From Mucilaginibacter geliditolerans (GTDB taxonomy: Bacteria; Bacteroidota; Bacteroidia; Sphingobacteriales; Sphingobacteriaceae), in NCBI RefSeq assembly GCF_014200495.1, contig NZ_JACHBY010000003.1, forward strand, positions 682,001-746,000: a stretch of DNA of 64,000 bases. Reading direction: 5' to 3'. Position 1 is the stretch's first letter; every line of letters begins with the position of its first letter. The notes below the pieces were generated by a model, which was given only the letters and a program-made list of their open reading frames with translations, did no database searches and was not told the DNA's origin. The position numbers and the translations under genes were made by a program. Positions 35,652 through 44,968 of this stretch are shown piece by piece.

Positions 35652-36125
35652 ATGAATATTTCAATAATAACACAATTATTACTGGTGATAGCCATTTTAA
35701 CCACCGGTATTGTTTACGGCACAAATGTATTTTTTGCCATTGTAGGAAAAAAGGCCGCGCAATTAAGTAAGGACAGTTCCATTGCAGATGTTTCGGGCCA
35801 TACACATTTGGTTGCTGATAAGCGAATGCCACCCGTAGGTATAAGCGGTATGATCAGCACAATTGCTTTTATAGTATTAAAGGGATTTTCGCATACACCG
35901 GCCATATTGGCTGCCTGTGCTTTTTTGTGCTTATTTAGCCACCTTGTGCTGTACTTAACTATTGCAAAGCCCATCAATACTAAAATGTCGGCAGCGGCAA
36001 TAAAAAATATCACACTGCCCGATATTCGCCAATTGCAGCAGAAATGGGATAGCATAATTTATATCAGAGCAATTATATTAACGCTGGCCATGGTAACCTT
36101 AATAATGGCCTGCCTGAATTTGTGA
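35652..36125 (+). CDS. Small membrane protein, DUF1772-like
   Basis: A 157-residue protein with about four hydrophobic helices (ITQLLLVIAILTTGIVYGTN, GISGMISTIAFIVLKGF, AILAACAFLCLFSHLVLYL, IRAIILTLAMVTLIMACLNL). The last part with QQKWDSIIYIRA recalls the W-containing segment of DUF1772/anthrone-oxygenase-like proteins. Assignment is moderate. It follows DUF4267 by 11 nt and ends about 100 nt before the convergent histidine kinase. Confidence 0.62.
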   Translation: MNISIITQLLLVIAILTTGIVYGTNVFFAIVGKKAAQLSKDSSIADVSGHTHLVADKRMPPVGISGMISTIAFIVLKGFSHTPAILAACAFLCLFSHLVLYLTIAKPINTKMSAAAIKNITLPDIRQLQQKWDSIIYIRAIILTLAMVTLIMACLNL

Positions 36126-36225
36126 TGTGCCGATTTTGCTTAGGGTAATGGCAGTGGATCGTACCCAATTGTCATTTCCTGTAGTAAGGCTTGATACGTT
36201 TGGTGTAATCGGAGACTATAGTACA

Positions 36226-38184
36226 TTACAGCGATGGCAATGTAAACCAAAAGGTACTGCCTTTGCCAAATTCGCTTTCTACACCAATTTCTCCGCCATG
36301 TTTCCTGATTATTTCGGCACATATATATAAGCCCAGGCCTAAGCCCGAGTTGTTGAAACCACCGGGCTGGGCCTGGTAATAACGATCAAACAGGTAAGGG
36401 ATCTTATCGGCTGAAATGCCCGGGCCATTATCTTTAACAGCTATCCGGACCATGTTACCCACCTTTTCACTTATCAGGAATATTTTTGGTGAATCAGGCG
36501 CATATTTTACCGCATTGTTCACAAAGTTCACTAATACCTGGTCAATGGCATGTTCATCAGCAAACACGGTAAGCATTTTGTCGCCCTGAAATATGAGCTC
36601 GTATTTACCGGCAATCCTTACATGGTTACAGCAGCCCTCCAGCAATTCCGATACATTAAAAATCGACTTATTCAGTTTAAGCTGGGTATCTCTTGTACGG
36701 CTCACATTCAACAGGTCATCAACCAAAGTGCTTATTTTTTTAACCCCCTTAATCGATTGGTCTATCAGCTTTGGTATTAACTGCGATGACCTGTCGCCCT
36801 TTATTTTCTCCAATAATTGCAATGATGCCTTTAAACTGGTAATAGGTGTTTTAAGCTCATGACTGGCAATACTTATAAAATCGTCCTTTTGCTGTTCAAG
36901 CCGCTTAACCTGGGTTATATCAAGCAGTGTACCCAATATTCTTAAGGGGTTGCGTTGCTGATCATAATAAACCTTGCCCTGCACCCGTATCCAATGTATC
37001 GATCTGTCAGGATGTATTATTCGTGCTTCATAAAGTAGTTTTCCATTCAGCAGGGCAGCTTCATGGGCCGCTTCGCGGTTATGCCAATCATCCGGATGTA
37101 CCGCAGCTTTATACTTTTTCCATGATGCATGGCTGTTAAAACCAAAAATAGCATCAAAACGCTCGGAGGTCAGCATTACATTTTTTACAACGTTCAGGTC
37201 AAAAGTTCCTATCTCGGCAGCCTCAACAGCCAGCCTTACCCTTTCTTCCATGTCCTCAATACTGCGCCTGGCAATCACTTTGTCTGATACATCAATGGCC
37301 AGCACCATAATAGCACTCACCATACCGTCGTTTTTCACCGGCTCATAAACAAAGTCAATAAAAACCGTTTCAGGTACGCTGTCTTTTATTAAAACAAGTT
37401 CATGCTCTATAGCACTAAAAGGAACGCCACTATTAATTACGTCATTCATAATAGGCGCATAAATATCAGCTGCCTCTGGTACGGCATCCCATATGGTGCG
37501 ATTTTCCAGTTCACTGCGTTTTTTACCTACCAGTTCAAGGTAATTATCATTTACGTCCTGTATAAACAGGTCATACGCCCTTATTATGCATATCCCTACG
37601 GGCGCCTGCTTAACCATGTTGCGAAAACGGATATCACTTTCCCTAAGATCCTCATAAAGCTCAAACAATTCCTGGCGCGATTCACTTAACTCCTCGTTTG
37701 ATGCATTCATCTCTTCATTGGCGGCCTGCAACTCTTCATTGGCAGCCCGTAGTTCTTCGGTCAGGTCTTGTTCCCTGTTTTTACTCAGCACACGTTCAGT
37801 TACATCTTTTGCTGTGTGCAAAATGCAGTATGTGTGGCCGGCACTGTTTTTTACCGCACGATATTCGTAATCGAAATAAAATGTCTGGAGTATATTATCA
37901 ACCATTAATTGAGCAGGTGTATCTGTGCCGTTAATAGTTATGCCCTCATTCCATACTTGTTTAAACATTTCAATAAAAGGCTGCCCTTTTAATTCGGGTA
38001 ACGCTTCTTCAAGTGATTTTCCTATAACATCTTTTCCCTTGCCCCAAAACGCCAGCATAGCATCGTTAGCATATTGTATTACAGCATCTTCAGTAGTATG
38101 AATAGCGGTTGCATCCCCGGAAAAAGACAAGATATTTAATAACTCTTCATTATTTAAACTTAAGGGCTGTAGGGCGTTACTCAT
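36226..38184 (-). CDS. PAS-domain sensor histidine kinase
   Basis: A soluble hybrid-free histidine kinase of about 652 residues. PAS1 lies near 15-120 (LNILSFSGDATAIHTTEDAV), followed by a long coiled coil (EELQAANEEMNASNEELSES), PAS2 and PAS3 (the latter with WKKYKAAVHPDDWHNREAA and SIHWIRVQGKVYYDQQRNPL). The HisKA phospho-acceptor is ISIASHELKTPITSLKASLQ. HATPase motifs follow: FVNNAVKYAPD (N), DNGPGISADKIPYLFDRYYQ (G1/F) and SGLGLGLYICAEI (G2). I chose the ATG at 38182-38184, since the upstream extension is not PAS-like. No cognate response regulator is adjacent, so its target is unknown. Confidence 0.92.
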   Translation of the reverse strand: MSNALQPLSLNNEELLNILSFSGDATAIHTTEDAVIQYANDAMLAFWGKGKDVIGKSLEEALPELKGQPFIEMFKQVWNEGITINGTDTPAQLMVDNILQTFYFDYEYRAVKNSAGHTYCILHTAKDVTERVLSKNREQDLTEELRAANEELQAANEEMNASNEELSESRQELFELYEDLRESDIRFRNMVKQAPVGICIIRAYDLFIQDVNDNYLELVGKKRSELENRTIWDAVPEAADIYAPIMNDVINSGVPFSAIEHELVLIKDSVPETVFIDFVYEPVKNDGMVSAIMVLAIDVSDKVIARRSIEDMEERVRLAVEAAEIGTFDLNVVKNVMLTSERFDAIFGFNSHASWKKYKAAVHPDDWHNREAAHEAALLNGKLLYEARIIHPDRSIHWIRVQGKVYYDQQRNPLRILGTLLDITQVKRLEQQKDDFISIASHELKTPITSLKASLQLLEKIKGDRSSQLIPKLIDQSIKGVKKISTLVDDLLNVSRTRDTQLKLNKSIFNVSELLEGCCNHVRIAGKYELIFQGDKMLTVFADEHAIDQVLVNFVNNAVKYAPDSPKIFLISEKVGNMVRIAVKDNGPGISADKIPYLFDRYYQAQPGGFNNSGLGLGLYICAEIIRKHGGEIGVESEFGKGSTFWFTLPSL

Positions 38185-38492
38185 TGATGGATAGCGGAAA
38201 AAAGTAAAGATATAATAAAGCATTAACAGCAAAAGCTATGCCTGTACTTTATTAAAATATTATTTAGTTTGATAAAAAAATTAAACCGGCTAAACTTCCT
38301 GGCACTTCTTTCAGGCATTACTCATACACTTCTGCTCTTAAGTCTTTCCCGGATTAAGAAAATTTTCTACCCGGTTTAGCCTCAATAGCGTTTTTACAAT
38401 ATTCTTAATTTATTTGCTTTTAGAGCGCTGGCAGGTCTTTGGCATAGCTATTGTTACCTATTAGTTAATAAATTCACTTAAAATCTATTATC
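38185..38492. other. 308-nt intergenic region upstream of two divergent genes
   Basis: AT-rich, no convincing ORF. It holds the start regions of the kinase (left) and the barrel protein (right), a GGCTAAAC/GTTTAGCC inverted pair around 38288 and 38375, and the sigma-54-like element at 38438. Nothing else stands out. Confidence 0.5.
38438..38455 (+). promoter_or_regulatory. Possible sigma-54-like -24/-12 element
   Basis: TTTGGCATAGCTATTGTT fits the -24/-12 layout (GG at 38441-38442, then 10 nt, then GT at 38453-38454 in place of GC). It lies about 38 nt before the ATG of the barrel-protein gene. The overlapping TGGCAGGTCTTTGGCA (38430-38445) also has the right spacing. A weak call. Confidence 0.3.
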
Positions 38493-39074
38493 ATGAAAAA
38501 ATCTACCTTTTTAACCTTATTTGCAATAATTGTAATAGGGTCGGGCGCACGAGCGCAAATCCAGCAGGGCAATGTTTTAGTCGGTGCCGATTTTGCAAAT
38601 CTTAGTTTCGGACTAAACTCGCCTAACGTATTTAATATTAATTTAACCCCTAAAGCCGCCTGGTTTATAAAGGATAACGTTGCTTTAGGAGGGTATGCTA
38701 ATTTCGGCTTGCAAACAGCAAAAAATACCAGCACTATCACCACCTATGGTATTGGCCCAATGGCACGCTATTACTCAGGCGATGATGTATCTATACTTAA
38801 ACATGGCCGTTTTTTTGGTGAGGCTACAGCTGGCATTGGGGGTACTGATGTAAGCAACGGCGGCGGAAATACTAATGGCTTTAACTTTAGCTTTGGCCCT
38901 GGCTTTGCCTATTTTGTTACCCCAAACATCGGGTTGGAAACCTTACTTAAATATAATGGCCTTTTAGGGTTTGGAAGCCAGGCCTATCAAAGTACATTGA
39001 TCTTAAATTTTGGTTTGCAAATTTATTTACCCGGCAAAGGTACAGCAGCCAAAATGAAGGGTGATATGAATTAA
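38493..39074 (+). CDS. Outer-membrane beta-barrel protein
   Basis: A 193-residue protein with signal peptide (MKKSTFLTLFAIIVIGSGAR then AQIQQG). The mature part is a small beta-barrel of about eight strands with alternating aromatic residues (VLVGADFANLSFGLNSPNVF, AWFIKDNVALGGYANFGLQT, LILNFGLQIYLPGKG). Similar to OmpW/OmpA-like or OMP_b-brl proteins of Bacteroidota. Role unknown. Followed by a strong bidirectional terminator. Confidence 0.85.
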   Translation: MKKSTFLTLFAIIVIGSGARAQIQQGNVLVGADFANLSFGLNSPNVFNINLTPKAAWFIKDNVALGGYANFGLQTAKNTSTITTYGIGPMARYYSGDDVSILKHGRFFGEATAGIGGTDVSNGGGNTNGFNFSFGPGFAYFVTPNIGLETLLKYNGLLGFGSQAYQSTLILNFGLQIYLPGKGTAAKMKGDMN

Positions 39075-39125
39075 TTTAGTGAGTGGTGAGTTGTCAATAG
39101 TGAGTAGTTACCCACTTACAGAAAT

Positions 39126-39162
39126 AAAAAAAGGCCTTTCCAAACGGAAAGGCCTTTTTGTG
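39126..39162. terminator. Bidirectional terminator between barrel-protein gene and pyk
   Basis: Arms 39128-39141 and 39146-39159 form a perfect 14-bp stem (AAAAAGGCCTTTCC/GGAAAGGCCTTTTT) with an AAAC loop, flanked by A's and T's. It can end both convergent genes. Confidence 0.9.
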
Positions 39163-39179
39163 TAGCTTCTTTATATCAC

Positions 39180-40616
39180 TTATTCAATAACGCTAACCTT
39201 TAGCATATTGGTTTTGCCTTGTTTATAAATTGGCACTGCTGCAGTATTAATTACCACATCGCCAGTTTTTATCAACAGTTCGTTTTTAAGTGCAGCGTTT
39301 ACATCGCTTATGCTTTGATCTGTACTTTCCAGCTTATCATAGTAAAAAGCTTTTACACCCCAAACCAGGCTCAACGCGTTAAGCAGTTGCTTGTTTGATG
39401 TAAAGATATAAGTGCTTGCTTTAGGGCGATAGCTTGATATCTCATAGGCAGTGTAACCTGATACGGTCATGGCTACAATACCTACCGCGTTGGTGTGCTC
39501 AGCTAAATATACGGCCGATCCGCAAACCGCGTCACGTAAATACTCAGGTGAAGCAGGATCCATATTGGTTTCCTTTGCCGAGTTATATGGATAACCCAAC
39601 TCCTCAACGTTACGTACTATTTTAGCCATAGTTTCAATAACTATAACCGGGAATTCACCAACCGATGTTTCGCCGCTAAGCATTACCGCATCAGCACCAT
39701 CAAGTACAGAGTTGGCAACGTCATTAACTTCGGCACGTGTTGGGCGCGGGGTGGTTATCATTGATTCCAGCATCTGGGTAGCAACAATTACCGGTTTTGA
39801 TGCCGCGCGGCATTTGCGGGCTATCATTTTTTGTAATAAAGGCACTTCTTCAAGCGGCATTTCAACCCCAAGATCACCACGGGCAACCATTACACCATCG
39901 GTAACAGCAATAATTGCATCAATGTTATCAATAGCCTCAGGTTTTTCAATTTTAGCAATTACGCGTGCAGCGCTGCCTTTTTGGTTAATGATATGTTTTA
40001 GTTCAACTATATCCTGAGCGTTACGCACAAATGAAAGGCCTATCCACTCTACATCCTGCTCCAAAGCAAAATGCAGGTTTACCAAATCCTCTTCAGTTAA
40101 GCTCGGGATGGATACTTTAGTGTTTGGCAGGTTAACACCCTTGCGTGATGTTAATATACCACCATGTATAACCTCGCAAACAACAGCATCTTTTCTGTTG
40201 GTTTCAATAACTTTCATCTGGATCTTTCCGTCATCAAGCAAAATAATTTCATTTGCCTGTACATCCTGAGGGAAAGTATCATAAGTAATGTAGATCTGGT
40301 TATCGTCACCTATACACTCATGGGTAGTAATATTAATATGAGTACCGTTAACCAGGTGAATACCTCCATCTTTTACCAAACCAATACGGATCTTAGGTCC
40401 CTGTAAATCGGCAAGTATGCCAACATTGGTTTTATATTCTGCATTTATTTCGCGGATAGTGTCGATAACTTTTTTGTGTTCTTCAACTTTTCCATGCGAA
40501 AAATTAAGCCGGCAAACATTTACGCCAGCCTTTATCATGGCTAATAATACCTCTTTTGGCGATGATGCAGGCCCCATGGTAGCAACAATCTTGGTTCGGT
40601 TATACTCTAATTTCAT
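39180..40616 (-). CDS. pyk: Pyruvate kinase
   Basis: The last step of glycolysis, PEP plus ADP to pyruvate plus ATP. The 478-residue protein has all expected motifs: RTKIVATMGPASS near the start, the N-terminal active-site segment VCRLNFSHGKVEEHKKVIDT, the substrate-binding VIAKIEKPEAIDNIDAII, MVARGDLGVEMPLEEVP and the KPVIVATQMLESMITTPRPT and MLSGETSVGEFPVIVIETMA blocks. The C-terminal domain has no obvious fructose-bisphosphate loop assignment. ATG at 40614-40616. Followed upstream by an IPExxxVDY-like gene on the same strand. Confidence 0.97.
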   Translation of the reverse strand: MKLEYNRTKIVATMGPASSPKEVLLAMIKAGVNVCRLNFSHGKVEEHKKVIDTIREINAEYKTNVGILADLQGPKIRIGLVKDGGIHLVNGTHINITTHECIGDDNQIYITYDTFPQDVQANEIILLDDGKIQMKVIETNRKDAVVCEVIHGGILTSRKGVNLPNTKVSIPSLTEEDLVNLHFALEQDVEWIGLSFVRNAQDIVELKHIINQKGSAARVIAKIEKPEAIDNIDAIIAVTDGVMVARGDLGVEMPLEEVPLLQKMIARKCRAASKPVIVATQMLESMITTPRPTRAEVNDVANSVLDGADAVMLSGETSVGEFPVIVIETMAKIVRNVEELGYPYNSAKETNMDPASPEYLRDAVCGSAVYLAEHTNAVGIVAMTVSGYTAYEISSYRPKASTYIFTSNKQLLNALSLVWGVKAFYYDKLESTDQSISDVNAALKNELLIKTGDVVINTAAVPIYKQGKTNMLKVSVIE

Positions 40617-40681
40617 AATTTTTAGTTTAATGTGGCTATAAGCCTTTATATAGTGTAGTTAGAACACTTTCAATTTCGGCG

Positions 40682-41107
40682 CTAAAATAGAAGATTTTCA
40701 CGTGATTTTATTTTTTTTGGATCAATCTTTACCGCGGCAACAATTTCGGGGATGCGGTTAAGGCCCGATACCAGGTTTTCAAGGTCCTCATCATCAATAT
40801 AATTCTTGATCATAAAAAAATAATCCGTCTTACGCATTTCGGGTACAAGGTAACCATCTGATCCTTTATTGGCTATAAAATAAAAAAAAGTATCGCTGGC
40901 CTCCCAGTGGTAAGTATACATAGAGAAGTAAACGGATTCCGGACTATGGTTAATATCAATAGCCAGATCGCTGGTTTTCAGGAAATTAAAATTCAAATAC
41001 TTGTTAATTAAATAACAAATACGATAATCTTTCAGCGATGTTGTGACTGCAATCAGCACAAAATCAAGATCGATCTCAAACTTTAAGATTTTTCTGTTCA
41101 AAATCAT
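40682..41107 (-). CDS. IPExxxVDY-like family protein
   Basis: A 141-residue protein. The C-terminal segment LENLVSGLNRIPEIVAAVKI then DPKKIKSRENLLF is like the small Bacteroidota family named for an IPExxxVDY-type motif, often found beside pyk or acpP; here the exact VDY is not present, so the match is approximate. No catalytic residues or export signal. It is upstream of pyk on the same strand (65-nt gap) and divergent from acpP, which fits a phylum-typical arrangement. Function unknown. Confidence 0.7.
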   Translation of the reverse strand: MILNRKILKFEIDLDFVLIAVTTSLKDYRICYLINKYLNFNFLKTSDLAIDINHSPESVYFSMYTYHWEASDTFFYFIANKGSDGYLVPEMRKTDYFFMIKNYIDDEDLENLVSGLNRIPEIVAAVKIDPKKIKSRENLLF

Positions 41108-41251
41108 TACATTTGCCGCGGTAAAAATACAAATTGAAACCTTTGCAAGTAAAATTTTGTTGAGCTAAATATGTAAAAAGTTTTAGATTTGATATTTAAC
41201 AGAATTTATTTTTCTTTGCACTGAAATTATTAATCATTAAACTATAAGACT

Positions 41252-41488
41252 ATGTCTGATATCGCTTCAAGAGTAAAAGCTATAATCGTAGAAAAATTGG
41301 GTGTTGACGAAAACGAAGTAACCCCGGAAGCTAGCTTCACCAATGATCTTGGTGCAGATTCTTTAGACACCGTGGAACTGATCATGGAATTCGAGAAAGA
41401 ATTCAATGTGGCTATCCCTGACGATCAGGCTGAAACTATTGGTACAGTTGGCCAGGCTGTTGCTTACCTTGAAAAAAACGTTAAATAA
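41252..41488 (+). CDS. acpP: Acyl carrier protein
   Basis: A 78-residue ACP. The phosphopantetheine attachment Ser is in [19 protein letters not shown] (DSL, about residue 38). The acidic four-helix outline is standard ([33 protein letters not shown]). It carries growing fatty-acyl chains for the type II synthase. fabF follows by 17 nt and rnc by 7 nt after that, forming the common acpP-fabF-rnc operon. A -7-like TTTCTTTG with an upstream TTTG appears about 45-65 nt before the ATG. Confidence 0.98.
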   Translation: MSDIASRVKAIIVEKLGVDENEVTPEASFTNDLGADSLDTVELIMEFEKEFNVAIPDDQAETIGTVGQAVAYLEKNVK

Positions 41489-41505
41489 ACTCCTTAAATT
41501 TACTA

Positions 41506-42759
41506 ATGGAGTTTAAAAGAGTTGTTGTAACCGGGCTTGGGGCACTTACTCCAATTGGCAACAGCGTTCCTGAATATTGGGAAGCGTTGATCAATGGAGT
41601 GAGTGGCGCTGCGCCTATTAAGAGCTTTGATACTTCAAAGTTCAAAACTAAATTTGCGTGCGAAGTGAAAGGCTTTGACGCGGATGCCTTTTTGGGCAGA
41701 AAAGACGCCAGGAAACTGGATCCCTTTGTTCAATATGCCCTTTATTCAACCGAAGAAGCCGTAAAAGATGCCGGCCTGGATTTCAGCACGCTGGATACCA
41801 GCCGTATTGGCGTTATCTGGGGATCAGGCATTGGCGGGTTAAAAACGTTTTTAGATGAGATAACCAATTTTGCCAAAGGCGATGGTACCCCTCATATAAA
41901 TCCGTTCTTTATCCCTAAAATGATCGCTGATATTGCCCCGGGCCATATCTCTATCAAATACGGCCTTCGCGGACCAAACTTTACCACCGTTTCTGCTTGT
42001 GCTTCGTCCAACAACGCGCTTATTGATGCCTTCAACTATATCCGTATGGGTAAGGCCAATATGTTTGTTACCGGCGGATCAGAAGCCATTATAAACGAAG
42101 CTGGTATAGGCGGTTTTAACGCTATGCACGCCCTGTCAACACGTAACGATGATCCGGCAACGGCATCGCGCCCGTTTGATCTGGACCGTGATGGTTTTGT
42201 GGCTGGCGAAGGTGCAGGTACCCTTATTTTAGAGGAACTGGAACACGCTAAGGCAAGAGGCGCTAAAATTTATGCTGAAATGGTTGGCGGAGGCATGAGT
42301 GCCGATGCTTATCACATGACAGCACCACATCCTGACGGACTTGGAGCAGCCATTGTAATGAAGGAAGCTTTACGCGATGCCGGTTTAAGCCCTGAGGATA
42401 TTGATTACGTGAATGTACACGGCACATCAACCCCTATTGGCGACCCGCAGGAAATAAAAGCTATTGAAGCTGTTTTTGGCGACCATGCTTATAAGCTTAA
42501 TATTAGCGCAACCAAATCAATGACCGGGCACTTGTTAGGTGCAGCTGGCGCTGTTGAGGCTATTGCTACTATAATGGCCATGAACCATGGTATCATCCCA
42601 CCAACAATAAATCATTTTACTGACGATCCGGCATTCGACCCGCGGATAAACTTTACATTTAATACTGCCCAGAAAAGAGAGGTGAGGGTGGCCCAGAGTA
42701 ATGGGTTTGGCTTTGGCGGTCATAATGCTTCTGTAATTTTTAAAAAATTAGAAGATTAA
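41506..42759 (+). CDS. fabF: Beta-ketoacyl-ACP synthase II
   Basis: FabF condenses malonyl-ACP with acyl-ACP during chain elongation. The 417-residue thiolase-fold protein has the catalytic triad Cys165 (TTVSACASSNNAL), His305 (YVNVHGTSTPIGD) and His342 (KSMTGHLLGAAGAVE). VVTGLGALTPIGN marks the N-terminus and NGFGFGGHNASVIF the C-terminus. Length is normal. It lies between acpP and rnc in one operon. Confidence 0.97.
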   Translation: MEFKRVVVTGLGALTPIGNSVPEYWEALINGVSGAAPIKSFDTSKFKTKFACEVKGFDADAFLGRKDARKLDPFVQYALYSTEEAVKDAGLDFSTLDTSRIGVIWGSGIGGLKTFLDEITNFAKGDGTPHINPFFIPKMIADIAPGHISIKYGLRGPNFTTVSACASSNNALIDAFNYIRMGKANMFVTGGSEAIINEAGIGGFNAMHALSTRNDDPATASRPFDLDRDGFVAGEGAGTLILEELEHAKARGAKIYAEMVGGGMSADAYHMTAPHPDGLGAAIVMKEALRDAGLSPEDIDYVNVHGTSTPIGDPQEIKAIEAVFGDHAYKLNISATKSMTGHLLGAAGAVEAIATIMAMNHGIIPPTINHFTDDPAFDPRINFTFNTAQKREVRVAQSNGFGFGGHNASVIFKKLED

Positions 42760-42766
42760 AATCTAA

Positions 42767-43492
42767 ATGCCTATAAGTCGTTTTTACAAACTTTACTTAT
42801 CGCCTAACAGAAAATATGTAAAAGTGTTAAAGAATTTGCTCGGCTTTGTTCCGGGCAATTTATCTTTATACAGGCTGGCTTTTCGCCATAAATCTGTAGC
42901 TCAAAACATAAAAAAAGGAGTAAAGAATAGTAACGAACGCCTTGAGTTTCTGGGTGATGCAGTATTGGGCAGCGTTGTTGCCGAAGTGCTGTTTAAATTA
43001 TATCCTTATGAGGATGAAGGTTTCCTAACCGAACTGCGATCAAAGATCGTAAGCCGTGTAAACCTTAATCAGCTTGCCCGCAAACTCGGCTTTGATAAAC
43101 TAATTGAATTTGATAGCCGCGCGCTAAACTCGTCAAGGCAAGGCTCATTATTGGGCGATGCTTTTGAGGCTTTAATAGGCGCGGTGTATTTAGATAAGGG
43201 CTACGACTTTACCCGCAACTTTTTGGTGAACCACATCATCAAATCACATATCGATATCCACACGCTGGAGCAAACCGAAACAAACTTTAAGAGCAAGCTG
43301 ATTGAATGGTGCCAGCGCCACAGCAAGGATATCTCTTTCGACCTGGTGAACAATACCGAGGGCGAGAACGTAAAGCTATTTACCGTACAAGCCAGTGTTG
43401 ACGGCGACGTAGTGGGCCTTGGTAAAGAATTCAGCAAAAAGAACGCGGAGAAGCTTGCTGCCGAAAGAGCTTGTGAAACTTTAGGGATTTAA
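42767..43492 (+). CDS. rnc: Ribonuclease III
   Basis: Cleaves double-stranded RNA in rRNA and mRNA processing. The 241-residue protein has the RNase III signature NERLEFLGDAVLGSVVAEVL (E60, D64 and partners bind Mg), a second acidic pair in GSLLGDAFEALIGAVYLDKG, and a C-terminal dsRNA-binding domain (DISFDLVNNTEGENVKLFTV, EFSKKNAEKLAAERACETLG). It follows fabF by 7 nt and is convergent with the TonB_C protein gene, leaving only 2 nt between stops. Confidence 0.96.
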   Translation: MPISRFYKLYLSPNRKYVKVLKNLLGFVPGNLSLYRLAFRHKSVAQNIKKGVKNSNERLEFLGDAVLGSVVAEVLFKLYPYEDEGFLTELRSKIVSRVNLNQLARKLGFDKLIEFDSRALNSSRQGSLLGDAFEALIGAVYLDKGYDFTRNFLVNHIIKSHIDIHTLEQTETNFKSKLIEWCQRHSKDISFDLVNNTEGENVKLFTVQASVDGDVVGLGKEFSKKNAEKLAAERACETLGI

Positions 43493-43494
43493 GC

Positions 43495-44862
43495 CTATTT
43501 CTTCGGCTGAAACCAAACAGATATCGTATCACCCATCATCGCTTTATGGATACCTTCCATTAATCCAGGTTGCCATTTTGGTGATTGCTGTAATAACCGA
43601 ATAGCTTCAGCATCCGCTTCGGGCGAAAGCTTCTTAAACAATTTTACATCCGATATTTCCCCCGAGGTATCTACCATGTAATGCAGTGTTACCTGTCCGT
43701 ATGGCGGCCCGCTGTAAGTAGTATTTGCCTTTATATATTTTTCAAACTCAGTTCTTCCTCCGGGGAACTGCGGCTTAATATTATCGTGAAAAGGGATGTT
43801 AAACGCATCTTCCCGTTTTTGGCCTGGCTTTATCCTGAAAGTCACAATACAGGTCCGCTGGCTGCGCACCACCGGGCCGGTATCATCCAAACGGCCCGGT
43901 TCCCATTTGGGGGATAACCTCAGCACCCGCACAACTTCCGAATCAATACGTGGTGAAACCCCGCTCGACACTTTAATACGACTGATAGAACCATCTTTTT
44001 CAACAACGATCTCCGCATAGCAGGTACCCTCAATTCCTTTGTTCCATTCCTGTGCCGGGTAATGCAAATGCTCATTCATGAATTTGTTAAAATAAGGAAA
44101 TCCTCCGGGGAAACGCGGCACGGCACTAAACACATAAATAGGTTCTTTACCCGGTTCCATGATCCTCCCAAAGTTCGGCCCTTCAGTTTCAAGTGCCCAT
44201 TTGGGCCTGAATATATCTTTAATACTGCCTGCCACCCACCTGCCTGCAACTTCATAGCCCTGTTCCATTAAGCTGGCTATCATTTGTTTATCCCCATCCG
44301 CCTGGGCCATCCGCACGCCAAGCTTATAAGCATCATACAGCCTTAATGCGATAAGCGTCATAGTTTTATAATGAGGCACTTCATTAAACATGAAAATATC
44401 ATGCTTTATAAACTCATCCCGGGGCAATAAGTGGTTAACACCCTGTAAAGGAAGTTCCATCGCGGTATATAAACCAATAAGTACCTGCAAGGCGAAAACA
44501 CGCTGGTTTTGCGCCAGGGTGGTATCAGTAAGGCGATGTTGGAAACGGTTAATACCATTTAAAATATCAAGGTTTAATGGGCGCAGGGCGCTATCTAACT
44601 GCCGATATTTATAAGGGCCACCCAACTGTAGCTCGTTTATCGGCTTTATATAATGATCTATGGAATCAATCGCGGCTTTGCTCATATGGGTAGCGATATC
44701 CACTAGTGACTGTTTACCCAATAGCTTGGGCAATCCTATTTTTGACCGTGCATCAAGGTTTTCCTGTACATATGCACAGGTGCTGCGGTAATCCGGCGCT
44801 TTCCACGAAAGCTGCACAAACCAATTGATGAGGAGGATAAGAATGAACAACGATCTTTTCAT
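43495..44862 (-). CDS. Exported protein with two TonB C-terminal-like domains
   Basis: About 455 residues: a signal-type N-terminus (MKRSLFILILLINWFVQLSW), a ~240-residue helical middle, then two successive TonB_C-like modules. One spans about 255-345 (FPGGFPYFNKFMNEHLHYPA, CYAEIVVEKDGSISRIKVSS), the other about 365-455 (FPGGRTEFEKYIKANTTYSG, VTLHYMVDTSGEISDVKLFK). It lacks the Pro-rich spacer of a standard TonB and may be periplasmic or lightly anchored. Many Bacteroidota proteins carry such domains without a proven link to energy transfer. I chose the ATG 44860-44862. It is followed by a related exported gene at 44969 on the same strand. Confidence 0.85.
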   Translation of the reverse strand: MKRSLFILILLINWFVQLSWKAPDYRSTCAYVQENLDARSKIGLPKLLGKQSLVDIATHMSKAAIDSIDHYIKPINELQLGGPYKYRQLDSALRPLNLDILNGINRFQHRLTDTTLAQNQRVFALQVLIGLYTAMELPLQGVNHLLPRDEFIKHDIFMFNEVPHYKTMTLIALRLYDAYKLGVRMAQADGDKQMIASLMEQGYEVAGRWVAGSIKDIFRPKWALETEGPNFGRIMEPGKEPIYVFSAVPRFPGGFPYFNKFMNEHLHYPAQEWNKGIEGTCYAEIVVEKDGSISRIKVSSGVSPRIDSEVVRVLRLSPKWEPGRLDDTGPVVRSQRTCIVTFRIKPGQKREDAFNIPFHDNIKPQFPGGRTEFEKYIKANTTYSGPPYGQVTLHYMVDTSGEISDVKLFKKLSPEADAEAIRLLQQSPKWQPGLMEGIHKAMMGDTISVWFQPKK

Positions 44863-44968
44863 TGCAGATGTCACTATAGATCAAAGCCTTGTAAATCAAT
44901 GATTATACAAACTTACCCTGTAAATCTCAAATTATTATAATTACGGCAGTGATGGTTTTGTAAATATG

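Noticed and set aside
36127-36330. Plus-strand 67-codon open frame after the DUF1772-like gene
   Set aside because: Most of it is antisense to the histidine kinase 3' end; no motif.
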